Part shown: positions 35,440 to 46,713 of the stretch, piece by piece | Numbering within the stretch: position 1 is the first letter of the stretch | Layout: each line of letters opens with the position of its first letter | Origin: Gonatopus flavifemur | Taxonomy: Eukaryota > Arthropoda > Insecta > Hymenoptera > Dryinidae | Assembly (NCBI GenBank): GCA_018340375.1 | Contig: JAFFJZ010000017.1 | Coordinates: 6,438,001-6,502,000, forward strand | DNA: 64,000 nt | Direction of reading: 5' to 3' | Notes under the pieces: generated by a model | Seen by the model: only the letters and a program-made list of their open reading frames with translations | What the model was told of the DNA's origin: nothing | Databases searched by the model: none | Position numbers and translations under genes: made by a program

Positions 35440-37115
35440 GTTTTGAAATTTCTCTCGTTGCATCAGATCATGGGTTTTTATTGGAATCCCTGGTGACCTC
35501 GATGTTTTGGAACTAATGGGAAAGTTGCTGGAATAGGAAACTATAATCATAGAATACCAAGAGAATCCAATTAGAAAATATTTCATTGGTATCAATCGGA
35601 ATTTTTATCAGTGATGGAATATCCATTGGATCCCACTGAAAAATATGTTACTGGTACCAATTATAATTGTAATGATAAATAAAATGCCGATTGAATCAAA
35701 TTAAAAAATATTGTGTCCGTACGAATTGGAATTTTTATTATTGATAAAATACCTATTGGATGCCATTGAAAAATATTTGACTGGTATCAATTAGAATCTT
35801 CATGATTAATAACATAACGATTGAATCCAATTGGAAAATATTGTATTGGCATCAATCGGAATTTTCATTGGTCATAAAATACCAAGTGAATGCAATTACA
35901 CAATATTTCATTGATATCAATCGGAATAATTGTTATTGATGAAATATCAATTGGATCCCATTGAAAAATATTTGACTGGTGTCAATTAAAATTTTCATGA
36001 TGAATGAAATACCGATTCAATCCAATTATTGTATTGGTATCCATCGGAAATTTTTCTCAACCATAAAATACCCATTGAATCTAATGAGAAAATATTTTCT
36101 TGGTATCAATTGGAATTTTTATGATTACTGAAATACCCATTGAATTCTATTGAAAAATATTTCACTGATATCAATTAGAATTTCAATCATCAATAAAATA
36201 CCTATTCAATCAAATAAGAAACATTTTATTGTCATCAATTGGAATTTTTATTATTGATAAAATACCAATTGGATCCCATTGAAAAACGTTTCACTGGTAT
36301 GAAAAATAGAATTTTCATGATTGATAAAACTCCGAATGAATCAAATTGAAAAATATTGTATTGGTATCAACCGGAATTTTTACTATTGATAAAACACCAA
36401 TTGGATCCCATTGAAAAATATTTGACTGGTATCAAATAAAATTTTCATGATTAATAAAATACCGATTCAATCCAATTGAAGAATATTTTATTGGGGTTGA
36501 TCGGAATTTTTTATCAACCATAAAATACCCATTGAATCCAATTAGAAAATATTTTCTCGGTATCATTTGGAATTTTTGTGATTAATGAAATACCCATTGA
36601 ATTCCATTGAAAAATATTCCAATGATATCAATTAAAATTTCAATAATCAATAAAATCTCGATTTAATCAAATGAAAAATATTTTCTTGGTATCAATAGGA
36701 ATTCTGATTATTGATAAAATACCTATTGGATGCCATTGAAAAATATTTGACTGGTATCAATTAGAATCTTCATAATTAATAACATACCGATTCAATCCAA
36801 TTGAAAAATATTGTATTGGCGTCAATCGGAATTTTCATTGATCATAAAATACCAAGTGAATCCAATTACACAATATTTCATTGATATCAATCGGAATTCT
36901 TATTATTGATAAAATACCTATTGGATCCCATTGGAAAATATTTGACTCGTATCAATTAGAATTTTCATAATTGATAAAATACCGATTGAATCCAATTGAA
37001 AAATATTGTATTGATATCATCGGAATTTTTCATCCACCATAAAATACCGATTGAATCCAATTGGAAAATATTTTCTTAGTCTTCATTGGGATTTTCATTA
37101 TTAATGAACTCCCAT
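35440..37115. repeat. Minisatellite of ~60-bp units grown inside a MITE
   Basis: About 25 degenerate units follow the pattern AAATACCGATTGAATCCAAT, TGAAAAATATT, TTGGTATCAATCGGAATTTT, then CATGATTGATA. The same words occur once in the arm of the element (CCGATTAAATCCAATTAAAA and TTGGTATCAATAGGAA near 37700), so the array probably arose from MITE sequence. Higher-order pairs of about 120 bp are suggested by alternating TTGGATCCCATTG and TTGAATCCAATTG units. Confidence 0.85.
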
Positions 37116-37194
37116 GCTCTCATTAAGACCGATACAATCCCTCATATGTCCAATGGACTATTACCAATTGAATCTTATTACTATAGGACACCCA

Positions 37195-37500
37195 TCCCTG
37201 ACATAAGACAGTCATTTAGTTCACATTGATAGAAAGCGAACCACGGCATCGAGCGAGCGGGTGTTCCAGATCGATCTTCTAGGTTAAGCAACGACAACTG
37301 CGGTACAAAGTGGATGGGTGATCACCATGTTAATAACACATAAATGATCGTTTGAATTTATTTCAGCAATAATTTGTCATACGTAATGATTGAATAAATG
37401 ATATATGTGTTTGTTTAATTGATATAAAATGCGCGTACATAATGTATATAAACCGTTCGTTGGTTGGGTTAACAACCAATAAAATTCAATAAGAAAATCG
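37195..37500 (+). repeat. 5S rRNA-derived sequence (probable 5S SINE)
   Basis: Within about 37237-37330, GAACCACGGCATCGAGCGAG, GATCTTCTAGGTTAAGCAAC and GTGGATGGGTGATCACC follow the order of 5S rRNA landmarks (CCATACCACG, GAAGTTAAGCAACG, TTGGATGGGTGACCGCC). The 3' part, ending ACCAATAAAATTCAATAAG, is not 5S. A 5S-headed SINE is the best fit; a lone 5S pseudogene is possible. It interrupts the minisatellite-bearing MITE, whose sequence resumes at CGATGCAGGAATCAATTC. Confidence 0.65.
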
Positions 37501-37819
37501 CGATGCAGGAATCAATTCATTCCGATAAGTTTTTTTTATCGGACTTAATCGGATTTTTTCACCAGGGAAAATGCCGATTGAATCCAGTTAACAATTATTT
37601 TATTGTTATCAATGCGAAATTTCCGATGCAGAAACTCAATCAATTCCGATGAAATGTTTTTTTATCGGATTCAATCGGATTTTTTAACCAGGGGAAAGAC
37701 CGATTAAATCCAATTAAAAATTATCTTATTGGTATCAATAGGAAATTTCCGATGCAGAAACTCAATTCATTCCGATAAAATCTTTTTTTATCGGATTCAA
37801 TCGGATTGTTTAACCAGGG

Positions 37820-38966
37820 ATGGGCTTATCCCTACATGGATCATCCATATCTCATACTGATGAAGATCTCAGCAAATATACCTTGTTTCGGGATATCTTG
37901 TTAGGTCCTCATCATACGTTGGGTTAACCCGATGATGATTCCCACACTGGAAAAATCAAATTCTAAAAATGAGGAGGTCCTCTATAATAAATGCCAAGAA
38001 TAACTCCCTCTTAACATAAGTGGAAATTCTTCTGATATTCATTTAAATATCTGAATATTGGGATATCTTCCACTTATGTTGAGAGAAAGATATTCTTGGC
38101 GCCTATTGAAGAGGAGTTTCTCATTCTCAGAACATGATTTTTTCGACGCAGTTGGGCTATTGAGAGCAAGGGAAGTACTGAATTTCCCTTCGCTAGCTAA
38201 GAGCGGGAAGAAGTCATTTACTTTTGACCCACGAAAGTGGGGAATAATACTATAGTATTATTATATTATACTATAGTATAATACGCTTATATTCTCATAT
38301 CACTGAATATATTCAGTGGAGGTGTATTGAACGTCCGGACATTGGATAGTCCGAACATTCTTTGAACATAAATGTACGGATAATGAACGTGAATTTCACC
38401 TAAAAGATCTGTGTCTTGGGGAAGTGACAGGGATGGAATATATAATTCGCAAGACATTTTCAGATCATCTGAAAGTGTGCTTCAACCGTAGTTGATAAAA
38501 CCTATTCATTCCTATTGAATGTAATGAATTCACATTAAAATTCGAATTCTGCACCTTTAATAGGAATAAATGGGTTTTTTATCAATCAGGGAAGAGGCCC
38601 TAAGAAAAATTTGCATCATATTTAAAACTCGTTTTGAAGAAGTCTAAAAGATATCTTCTAGATATCTAGTAAGAGTTCTAAAAGATGTCTTACTCAAGAT
38701 ATGTTTTGGATGTCTGAAGCTGTCGCATAAGACATCTTTTAGACTTCTTTTAGATATCTTTTAGAACAGTTTGTAAGACATCTTTTAGATTTCGAAAAGG
38801 TATCTTTTTGTCTATGTGGGTATACCCTGTTAAAGATTTCTAAGAATGTCGTTCAGTTTCCAAGTACACTTTGAAATGAAAATTTTTGAAACATACTTGA
38901 CAACGTCCCAATGAAACAGGGGTTGAGGAAACAATTTATTACAGTTGAAACGACATCGCGGTCAGT
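37820..38966. other. Spacer with small palindromes and part of the duplicated upstream unit
   Basis: 38150-38240 (GAGCAAGGGAAGTACTGAATT, CGCTAGCTAAGAGC) aligns with 41610-41670 upstream of gene 3, so it belongs to the gene 2 unit, displaced by insertions. An ACTATAGTAT palindrome lies near 38250-38283. A hairpin lies at about 38493-38588 (TTGATAAAACCTATTCATTC). AAAGATATCTT-rich sequence lies at 38630-38810. No gene was seen. Confidence 0.55.
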
Positions 38967-38967
38967 A

Positions 38968-39234
38968 CACTGAGAAAACAGATATCCTGAAAATTACCAT
39001 AATTTATGGATTTTCAGCGCTGGTCTGACCCGAGTCGGAATATTTACTTGCACGAATATCTAAAAGTACCATAATTTCTTGGACTTTTCAGAATAAGTAT
39101 GGTACCTTCCTTATAAAAGTCCCAGATATTATGGTACTTTTAGAGGTTTGTTCAGGTAAATATTGAGACTCGGGTCAGACCAGCGCTAAAAATCCATAAA
39201 TTATGGTACTTTTTAAGATACCTTTTTCTCCGTG
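38968..39234. mobile_element. MITE, CACTGAGAAAA/CACGGAGAAAA ends
   Basis: 267 bp, TA on both sides. The arms share GGATTTTCAGCGCTGGTCTG and its complement, and ACCATAATTTATGG words. Confidence 0.88.
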
Positions 39235-39321
39235 TACCAAACGTACGAAATTTGAGGCCCAGTAAGGAGGCTTGAGGTTTGTTTTTCATCGATGAATTAC
39301 TTATACACAACATAACCAACA

Positions 39322-39815
39322 AGTTCTTTTTCAATATATTTTATTGATTATTGACAATCACAGAAAATAAATGCATTTCGTAGAAGGGTGATACACTGAG
39401 AGGAAAAATTTCCGGGAACAATGAAATATTTAGTTGAATAGTCACCATAAAATACTTAATCGATTTGAATAAACTTTCATTGACTCGATTAAATATTCGT
39501 TCAATCAAACAAATATTTAATATGCTGTGAAATATTTCATGAATTGAAACAGTTATTTGATTGAGTCAATGAAAGCTTATTCAAATCAATTAAGTATTTT
39601 ATGGCGACTATTCAACTAAATGTTTTATTGTTCCCGGAAATTTTTTCTCTCAGTGTATCGGCAGTTGAGAACCACAGCTCATTCGCTTGTGCACCGGAGG
39701 TCAATTTTTGCACTCTTCACTTCAATATTCATAATCCGAATCGATTCAGGGCGAAGTATTGAGGATGATCAGTGAACGAACATGATTGCATGTAATTCAT
39801 TGTAATCAAAGTCAC
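39322..39815 (-). other. 3' exon (3' UTR) of secreted peptide gene 3, carrying a MITE
   Basis: An acceptor AG lies at 39817-39816 and AATAAA at 39345-39340. Compared with the paralogous exons, this one is longer only because MITE family B copy 2 (39394-39655) has inserted 50 bp upstream of the polyadenylation signal. Confidence 0.65.
39394..39655. mobile_element. MITE family B, copy 2, in the 3' exon of gene 3
   Basis: 262 bp, TA at 39392-39393 and 39656-39657. Paralogous exons read GGGTGAGATTGACAGC without interruption at this point (27.99-28.03 and 51.73-51.76 kb). Confidence 0.92.
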
Positions 39816-40352
39816 CTGTAAATAGAAAGGAAGAAAGAATTTATAAAAAGTTTCAGAAACAAATCATCTTATCGAATTGAATTATGTCAAATGATTCGAC
39901 GTTTCATCTTCAATATTTCCAAAATTCAACTGATTTCTCGTTAATTCAATCATTAGAAATGAATCACGTTCGAATCCATGAACCGCATTTTTATCACTCC
40001 AATACAGAATCGGTGTTTTTGAATGTTACAAGAAATCATTGTCGATTTGGGGATTACCCAAAATATTGGGACTGAGACTGGTAGAAGGAAAGCCTAATGA
40101 TTTATACATTCGAATATGACAAATATTGTGATTGATTCAATTAGAAAGAGCAATAGCTGCATCCAATTTCCCATCGATTTGAATTTCGGATCATGTTAGA
40201 TTGGAATTCAACTGATTAGGAGTAAAAATCGTGTTGAAACAAGCCTTATTTCCACGACACTGCACAATTCATAATCCACGTGACACAAAAATGATGTAAA
40301 GAGTCGTCATCACTCAGTTGCATTATGTTCACTGCTATATGCTAAAGAACAT

Positions 40353-40560
40353 AGCCCAAGTAGCACGAAAGTACTAGTAAAGTACTAACAAAATGCCACC
40401 TGGTTATATTCAGTTGGTGCAGCAAAGAACATTTCATGGCACGTTTATAGAACGTTCTTTTTCATGAACGTACTGTAAATATATTTTGAACATATTTAGC
40501 TGCACCAAATGCATGTAATAAAAGTATTCTATGATCTCTCTAGGCACGTGGTTGTGCTGC
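40353..40560. mobile_element. Palindrome with CCCAAGTAGCAC/GTGCTGCTTGAG ends in the intron of gene 3
   Basis: The inner arms (GGTGCAGC...GCTGCACC) and the GAACGTTC core pair with each other. The outer ends are diverged from the CCCAAGCAGC type. Confidence 0.6.
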
Positions 40561-40845
40561 TTGAGAAACAGGTCGATGAGACAGTGGTTTCAGAAAAGTC
40601 TGGCTGAAAATCTGATGAGACACTTGCAACCATTATGAAGTCCCTTCAGCAGCGTCTTCGCAATTTTTCGAATAAGACCTTTATCTAGATTCCACTAGAA
40701 TACCTCCAATATTTTTGCGAACTTCCCATCAGATTTTGACCCAGAGTTTTCTAAGACCACTGGCACACTGATTTTTTGTACGAGCTACAGATTACGAGTG
40801 CTTTGTATTTACCTTCATTCGAGACTGCATACGGAGATGTCACTC

Positions 40846-41067
40846 TCAAAGTAAACTGACTGTGCCTCTGTTTCCGCCGCTTCCTTTATCACGGTTGAAA
40901 GAATTTCTGTTACCGCCACCGTTTCCGCTATCAAATTGATTACTCAATGCATTGATATTGGTCGCTGAATTATCGGGGTTGCCACCGAGAAGATTGAGTA
41001 GTCCGGCCTGTGTCGACGAAACCACGCACAGAACCACAAACAAGAAACTCAAAATCGCAATCCTCAT
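40846..41067 (-). CDS. Small secreted Gly/Asn-rich peptide, gene 3
   Basis: 73 residues. The signal peptide MRIAILSFLFVVLCVVSSTQA is followed by GLLNLLGGNPDNSATNINAL, SNQFDSGNGGGNR and a Gly/Asn/Ser/Arg tail ending RGTVSLL. No Cys remains after the predicted cleavage, so disulfides are not expected. The splice donor GTAAAT follows at 40812 (exon 1 ends at 40813), 33 bp past the stop. The 3' exon is at 39322-39815, giving a 1.0-kb intron. TATAAA lies at 41160-41155. The AAAATGAGG start context is shared with the paralogues. It is the most regular member of the cluster. Glycine-rich secreted insect peptides include antimicrobial ones, but no specific match can be claimed. Confidence 0.7.
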   Translation of the reverse strand: MRIAILSFLFVVLCVVSSTQAGLLNLLGGNPDNSATNINALSNQFDSGNGGGNRNSFNRDKGSGGNRGTVSLL

Positions 41068-41154
41068 TTTGGCGAGATAGGTCTATCAAAATTGATAAGA
41101 GTACTCTACGATGGATAGTTAATGAATGATGCAAAATCTCTCCAAACCTGTCTT

Positions 41155-41160
41155 TTTATA
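41155..41160 (-). promoter_or_regulatory. TATA box of gene 3
   Basis: TATAAA on the minus strand about 88 bp upstream of the ATG, with the GTAGAGTATAAAAAGAC context conserved in the family. Confidence 0.72.
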
Positions 41161-42234
41161 CTCTACATTGAGATAAGATCGCAAAAGAAGAAAATAAAAA
41201 ACCTAGTGCTTCCGGGGAACAGGTGTGTCTGCCTCACGTGGTTTCAAAACATACATTGTTAGCACAGTTTCTCATTGAAAAAAGAATACATGAGAAAGTG
41301 TAACAGCTTCGAGCAAGTAAATGCATCCCGCTAGGATACGCCATATGTTTGTCGTACGACCGCAGAGAATGGAAATTGTTTATCAACAGTGAAAGTGAAT
41401 AGTTTCTTACGAGTGTGGAGTTCGTTCCACGAAATTGAAGGGAAGATGCGATAATCATGATCAGAACTTCTGTACTCCCCCGCGAGGTTCAGATACTATT
41501 CTTTTCGACATCTGCATGCAAAGACTCTGTTTTTAGCTCCATTTTTGAGAGAAACAGTGCTAAATTTCAAACAAACCCACCAAAAGGAGAGAAAAATACC
41601 CACTTTTCACTTGCATGGCTGCGAGCAGGGAGAAAATACTGAATTCCCGCTCGCTAGCTGAAAGCTGCAGTGAAGAATAGTACATCATGCCCCAAGAGAG
41701 GGGAATGAGCGATTTCCATCCAGGGGGATGTTTGTTCAAACGAGCCCTGGTGAAAATGGGAGTGAAAAGAACGAGTGAACGAAGCGTATGCTGAAGGGTA
41801 ACAGAAACATTAATGGAAAGTATACGAACCCTAGCAGAAATCACTCTAGTATTTCTCTAGGTAATTACGAGGCCTCACAAGTCCTTGCAAGTTACTTGCG
41901 AGGCCTTGCGAGGCCTAGAGAACGACTAGAGTGATTTCTACTAGGGAAGCTCCCTAGCAGAAATTATTCTAGGCATTCTCTAGTTATCTCGAGGCCCTCG
42001 CGAGTTTTTCTTAAGGCACAACTAGTCTAGTTGAGCTTGCAAGTTAACAGTGAGTTCCTCACAAGTTGGACTGGTAGATACTTTAGCAAAGATCATTCTG
42101 GCCATTCTCTAGGCCTCACAAAGGCCTCACTAGTGCCTTGTGAGGGACTTGCAAGGCCTTGTAACGATCTAGAGAATAATTGGAGTGATTGTATTGAGGT
42201 TATGTTTACCACAAAATGAAAGAATCTCTCACGT
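41161..42234. other. Upstream region of gene 3 and MITE-rich spacer
   Basis: Up to about 41690 it matches the upstream regions of genes 2 and 4. After that come a partial CCCTGGTGAAAATGGG element (41731 on), the 41829-41946 palindrome and a second, decayed relative (41950-42190). No gene was seen. Confidence 0.6.
41829..41946. mobile_element. Palindromic MITE, CCCTAGCAGAAATCACTCTAG ends
   Basis: A 118-bp near-perfect hairpin flanked by AA on both sides. The interior is AGGCCT/TTGCAAG words. A diverged, longer relative follows directly at about 41950. Confidence 0.88.
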
Positions 42235-44350
42235 CCCTGGTGGAAATATTTCTCCGAATTTCTCATTTTTGAAAGTTTCGGAGGAATTCGGAGAAAAAGT
42301 TATAAAAAATATTCGCGAATTCCCGTTTTTTGATGAAATGTTCATATTTCCTCCTAAATGGTTCAAATTTCTCCGCTAATCAGAAAAAGGGAATCGAGAA
42401 GTTTGGAATGCTTCAAATGCAACATATTCGAAAGAATTTGTGATTTTTTGTCAAAAGTTGAACACTTTCTCACTAAATTTTGAAAGTAAATCATACCGAT
42501 TTCCTTCGAATTCCTCCGAATCTCATCCATAAATGTGTTCAATATATATTAGGGAATGTTCGGAGAGAATCCGGGAAATTTTCAGAAATTGAATGCAACT
42601 ATTTCCACATCTTCTCAGAAGCAATTTAGAGAAAGTCATATAAATCACTTGAATTGTTCAATCGATCCGAGTATTCCGATTTTCTCCGAATTCCTCCGAA
42701 AACATGTAACAAATAGAGGATTTAGTGGATTTCTAGGCATGATTTTTTGTTAGACTGAGGGAAAATTCGGAGGAGATCGGATATATGTTTGAAGATTTAT
42801 TGACATGTATTTTTCAAGAAAATTCAGAGGAATTTGGATCACTCGCCAACATTTGAACGCGTGATGGATTATTCCGATTGTTTTCGAATGGCTATGAAAA
42901 AAGGTGGGGAGGACCTGCCTCTCCGAAGTTCTCCGAACTTTATCTGTATTCAAATTTCCATACATTGGAGAATTTTTGGAGGGAATCGGGGGAAATGTCA
43001 AAGGTTGAATAGAACAGTTCCAATCCTCCCTCAGAAGCAGTTCGGAACAATTTGGAAAAATGATCTAAATTCTTCGAAGAAAGGAATTATTCTGTTTTCT
43101 CTCGAATTTCTACAGGAACAGCTAGCATATGAAAGATTCACCGAATTTCTTGGCAAGTTGTTCTTGTTATACGCTGAGGAAAAATTCGGAGGAAATCGGA
43201 AATATTTTTGAAAATTCATTGGCATGTATTTTTCGAGAAAATTCGGAGGAATTCGGATCACCCACCGACATTTGAACGCGAAATGGATTATTCGGATTGT
43301 CTTCGAATGGCTACGAAAATAAGTGAAAAGTACATGCCTCTCCAGAGTTCTCCGAATTCCATTTGTATTCAAGTTTCCATACATTAGGGAATTTTCGATG
43401 ACAATTGGAGGGGTCGTCAAAGGGTGAATAGAACAGTACCATCCTCCCTTAGAAGTAGTTCGGAGAAATTCGGAGGAATGATCTTAATTCTTCAAAGAAA
43501 GGAATTATTCCAATTTTTCTCGAATTTCTACAGGAACAGGTAACATATACAAAATTCACCAAATTTCTTGCGAGTTGTTCTTATTATACACTGAGGAAGA
43601 ATTCGGAGGCAATCGGAAATACTTTTGAAGATTCACTGGCATGTTTTTTTCGAGGAAATTCGGAGGAATTCGGATCACTCACCAACATTTGAACGCGAGA
43701 TGGATTAATCCGATTCTGAGGGAGGATGGGAACTGTTCTACTTAACCTTTGACACTCCCTTCGAAGTTCTCCGAATTTTATCTATATTCAAATGTCCATA
43801 CATTAGGGAATTTTCGGAGAAAATCGGGGGGAGTGTCAAAGGTTAAGTAGAACAGTTCCCATCCTCCCTCAGAAGTAGTTAGGAGAAATTCGGAGAAATT
43901 CGGAAAAATATTCTGATCATGGAATGAAGTATGTTAAGAATATGAATAATTCGAGGAATACTATAATCATTTCAGGAAGAATTCGGAGAAAATCTAAACT
44001 TTTGATTCAGAAAAATCATTTGAGGCGGAGTATTTCGGAGAAATTCGTGAATTCGATATCAAATTTAGAGAAAATCTGGATAAATCGGAGAAAATTTCGG
44101 AGTGAGTCGGAAAAGATTGGAGAAATATTTCGATCACGAAATAAATTACGTTGGACAAATGAATAATTCGGAGAAAAATGTGATCTTTCGAGGAGAGATT
44201 CGTGAAAAATCTGAATCTTCCAATTCGGAGAAGTGACTATGAGCGAAGTGCTTCGGAGAAACGTCTCAAGTTGGTATAAAATTCGGAGAAATACCCGAAC
44301 AAAATCGGAACAAAAACGGAGCAAAATTCGGAGAAATATTTCCACCAGGG
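42235..44350. mobile_element. CCCTGGTGGAAATATTTCTCC-ended foldback, 2.1 kb
   Basis: The ends CCCTGGTGGAAATATTTCTC and (reversed) the same sequence are inverted. The whole interior is a degenerate field of CGGAGAAAT/ATTTCTCCG and GGAATTCGGAG words. It includes a ~419-bp unit repeated three times. Open frames inside are by-products of the repetitive sequence. Confidence 0.85.
42755..43890. repeat. Tandem repeat, ~419-bp unit, about 2.7 copies
   Basis: Markers CATGTATTTTTC, GAAAATTC(A/G)GAGGAATT and ACATTTGAACGCG recur at offsets of about 419 bp (42803, 43222, 43639). Confidence 0.85.
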
Positions 44351-44445
44351 ATGTTCATTAAATCTTTGTAATGCTTCTGAATATAACAATCATGTTTTGA
44401 ATTCTTCACAACAATGCAAACACTGCTTATAAATCAATATGCATA

Positions 44446-44739
44446 CCGTGGTGAAAGGGAAGCGTGTCATAAAGAGTAACGGAAGGGTAAGAATGTTTCA
44501 GATTACTTTTCTAATACATTTTATATGCTTCCTATCCACTCTCCAACTACGCTTCCGGGCGTAAAGCCCGGTTTCCATGAAATTGGGGTTCTTCCGATAC
44601 GCTTCACACACTTCAAATATACATTCGAACCATTCTTAATGTTCCACCTGACGCTCGGTATACGCTTAAATCCACGTTCCAAATACTTTTCAACTACGTT
44701 CCTGACACTTTCTATTACACGCTTCCCTTTCACAATGGG
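44446..44739. mobile_element. Intact ~294-bp MITE, CCGTGGTGAAAGGGAAGCG ends
   Basis: TA on both sides. This is the uninterrupted counterpart of the split element at 21211-24144 and shows the empty sites of its piggyBac-type and hAT-type insertions. Confidence 0.9.
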
Positions 44740-45061
44740 TATTGAGTTCAATACATATACGTGAACACAAGATACCGCTATCAAAGTTTTGACTAATATA
44801 GTTGGCGCAAGTATAATTTTTTATTGCACATGTTACAAGGAGAGCAAAATTTTCGCCAGATCTTGCGTAGAATTTTCGAGGTTAGAAAGATTTCAGAGGT
44901 TTGCGTGATCCAGTGATAAAAATGTATAGAAACCGACTGGCTCGCAGGAAAGTGAGAAAGTACCGAAGAAAACGTGAACTTCATGGTAAGTGTTATGATT
45001 TATTTATTATTCCCTTGTGAAAATATTTCTCCGCCAAATTACGCTAAAAACTACGAAACAT

Positions 45062-46713
45062 CCCACACAGCGCCACAGTTCCATATGAATTCGCAAAGAA
45101 CTCCATACGAAGAATTCATTATGAATTCTTTTATAAGAATTCTTAAAGAATTCATAAAGAATCCAATCAGATCGTAAATAATTCTTAATGAGTTCTCAAT
45201 GAGCTCAGAAAAGAGTTCATAAAGTGTTCATAATGATTTGCAAGGTATTTTCAAAGAATCCCCGGAATGTCAGTTCAGAATGAATCGCTGGGGAAGTTCT
45301 TTCCCTCGTCCAAAAGAACTCTTAAAGAGCTCTGTGAAGAATTCAGAAAGAAGTCTTTAAGAATTCCAAACGAGGTCTTAAAGAAGTCTAAAAGAGTTTT
45401 CAAAGAATCCTTTTCGAATTCTTCAGGAATTCTAAAAGAATTCTTTAAGAAGTCAAAAAGAGTTCTGAAGAACTCTTAGAATATTTTTCGATCAATTCAT
45501 TTGAGATATAGCTACAAACTTGATCAAAAGTCTTGACGCATTCTTGAATTGCTATCAGAACTAAAATAGTTTTCAAAATCTTCTAAAACCACTCCAAAGA
45601 GATTTTTGATTGGAAGATGGGCAGAAAACAAGTACTTTCAGTACAAAAAGTGATTGAGAATGCCCATCTCTGTTCATAAGTTTCCTAATTTTTCAAACTC
45701 ATTTCTATCAAGTTGCTGAAACTTGACTTGATTGAAATGTTACAGCGATTTATAATGGAATGTTTCATTATATAAAGAATTTCACAATTAATTAGTAGAT
45801 AGTTTTGTATGAAATCAATTCTAGATGTACCTTGCGTTAAGTTATAAAATAAATTCAATGCTTCACATTGCCCGATAAAAATACTCTCAATTTTTTCACA
45901 TGTCCTTTACACTGCTAATGGTTGATCACATTTCAATGTATTTGGAAATAGTCTGATAAAATCAAAATATGGCCTTTGACAACATTTCTGCAATTTTTTC
46001 GCTGAGTCTGTGACGCTGTTTCCTTTCTGTTAACTGAGATCAAGCAATGAAATCCTGCACATACATGGAGACACCTCACTGTAAGGTCGAAGAGTGACTC
46101 TAAATATACATCCACCAGTATCCGAATGTCTGTTCCATAACATCCTTCGATATTGTTATGGATTTGTGTTGAATCTTTTTCAGTTCGGTTTGAATTACTC
46201 ATTTTGAACTTTTCAATGAATTCGTACCCACATAGTACGAATGTCTCAGTAATATCTCCAGAATATTCTGGAGACATTGTTATATTGTCAGAATATTCTG
46301 GAGATATTACTGAGACATTTGTGCTATATGGGTAACGAATTCTTTCATCTCTTCTGAAATATCCCGGGATGCTCGGGTTAACGGTTTGAAGATTTTTTGG
46401 AGTGTTTCAATGAATTATTCAGATTTTTTAAAAGCACATATAGAATTCTTAATGAACTCTTTGAGAATTCTTCATGAACTCTTGTAGAATTCTTTATGAA
46501 CTCTTCAAGACCTCTTTTGGACAGACTGTTTTGGGATTCTTTTAGAATTATTTAAGACAAGAAAAAGAATTCCCCCAGCGATTCATTCTAAACTGACATT
46601 CCGGGGATTCTTTGAGAATTCTTTTTGAATTCTTTTGGACGAGTTATGGAGTTCTTCAAGACTTCATGTGGGATTCTTGAAGAATTCTTTTGGAACTCTC
46701 TTTGCTGTGTGGG
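45062..46713. mobile_element. GAATTC-rich foldback, CCCACACAGC ends, 1.65 kb
   Basis: Ends CCCACACAGCGCCACAGTTC and (reversed) CCCACACAGCAAAGAGAGTTC, flanked by AT on both sides. GGAATGTCAGTTCAGAATGA and its complement mark the arms at 45264 and 46590. Arms consist of GAATTCTT, AAGAGTTC and similar words. It is an enlarged relative of the 109-bp hairpin at 20923-21031. Confidence 0.85.
46227..46333. mobile_element. Small palindrome, CCCACATAGTAC/GTGCTATATGGG ends
   Basis: About 107 bp, TA on both sides. The arms share TCTCAGTAATATCTCCAGAA and its complement. It is nested inside the 45.06-46.71 kb foldback. Confidence 0.85.

Larger units (their letters stand above)
34943..37819. mobile_element. 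CCCTGGTTAAA palindromic element, 2.9-kb copy expanded by a minisatellite
   Basis: Ends CCCTGGTTAAAAAATCCGAT and (reversed) CCCTGGTTAAACAATCCGAT, flanked by AT on both sides. The outer arms match the 520-bp copy at 18408-18927. The extra 2.3 kb is a tandem array of ~60-bp units at 35.4-37.1 kb plus a 5S-like insertion near 37.2-37.5 kb. Confidence 0.88.

Noticed and set aside
34943..37819. CRISPR-like array because of ~60-bp repeated units
   Set aside because: There are no unique spacers between units, copies are diverged and degenerate, and the context is eukaryotic transposon DNA.
43031..44345. Several 80-129-codon frames in the 42.2-44.35 kb element
   Set aside because: They follow the reiterated GGAATTCGGAGAAAT words and occur on both strands. 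This is repeat-derived, not coding.
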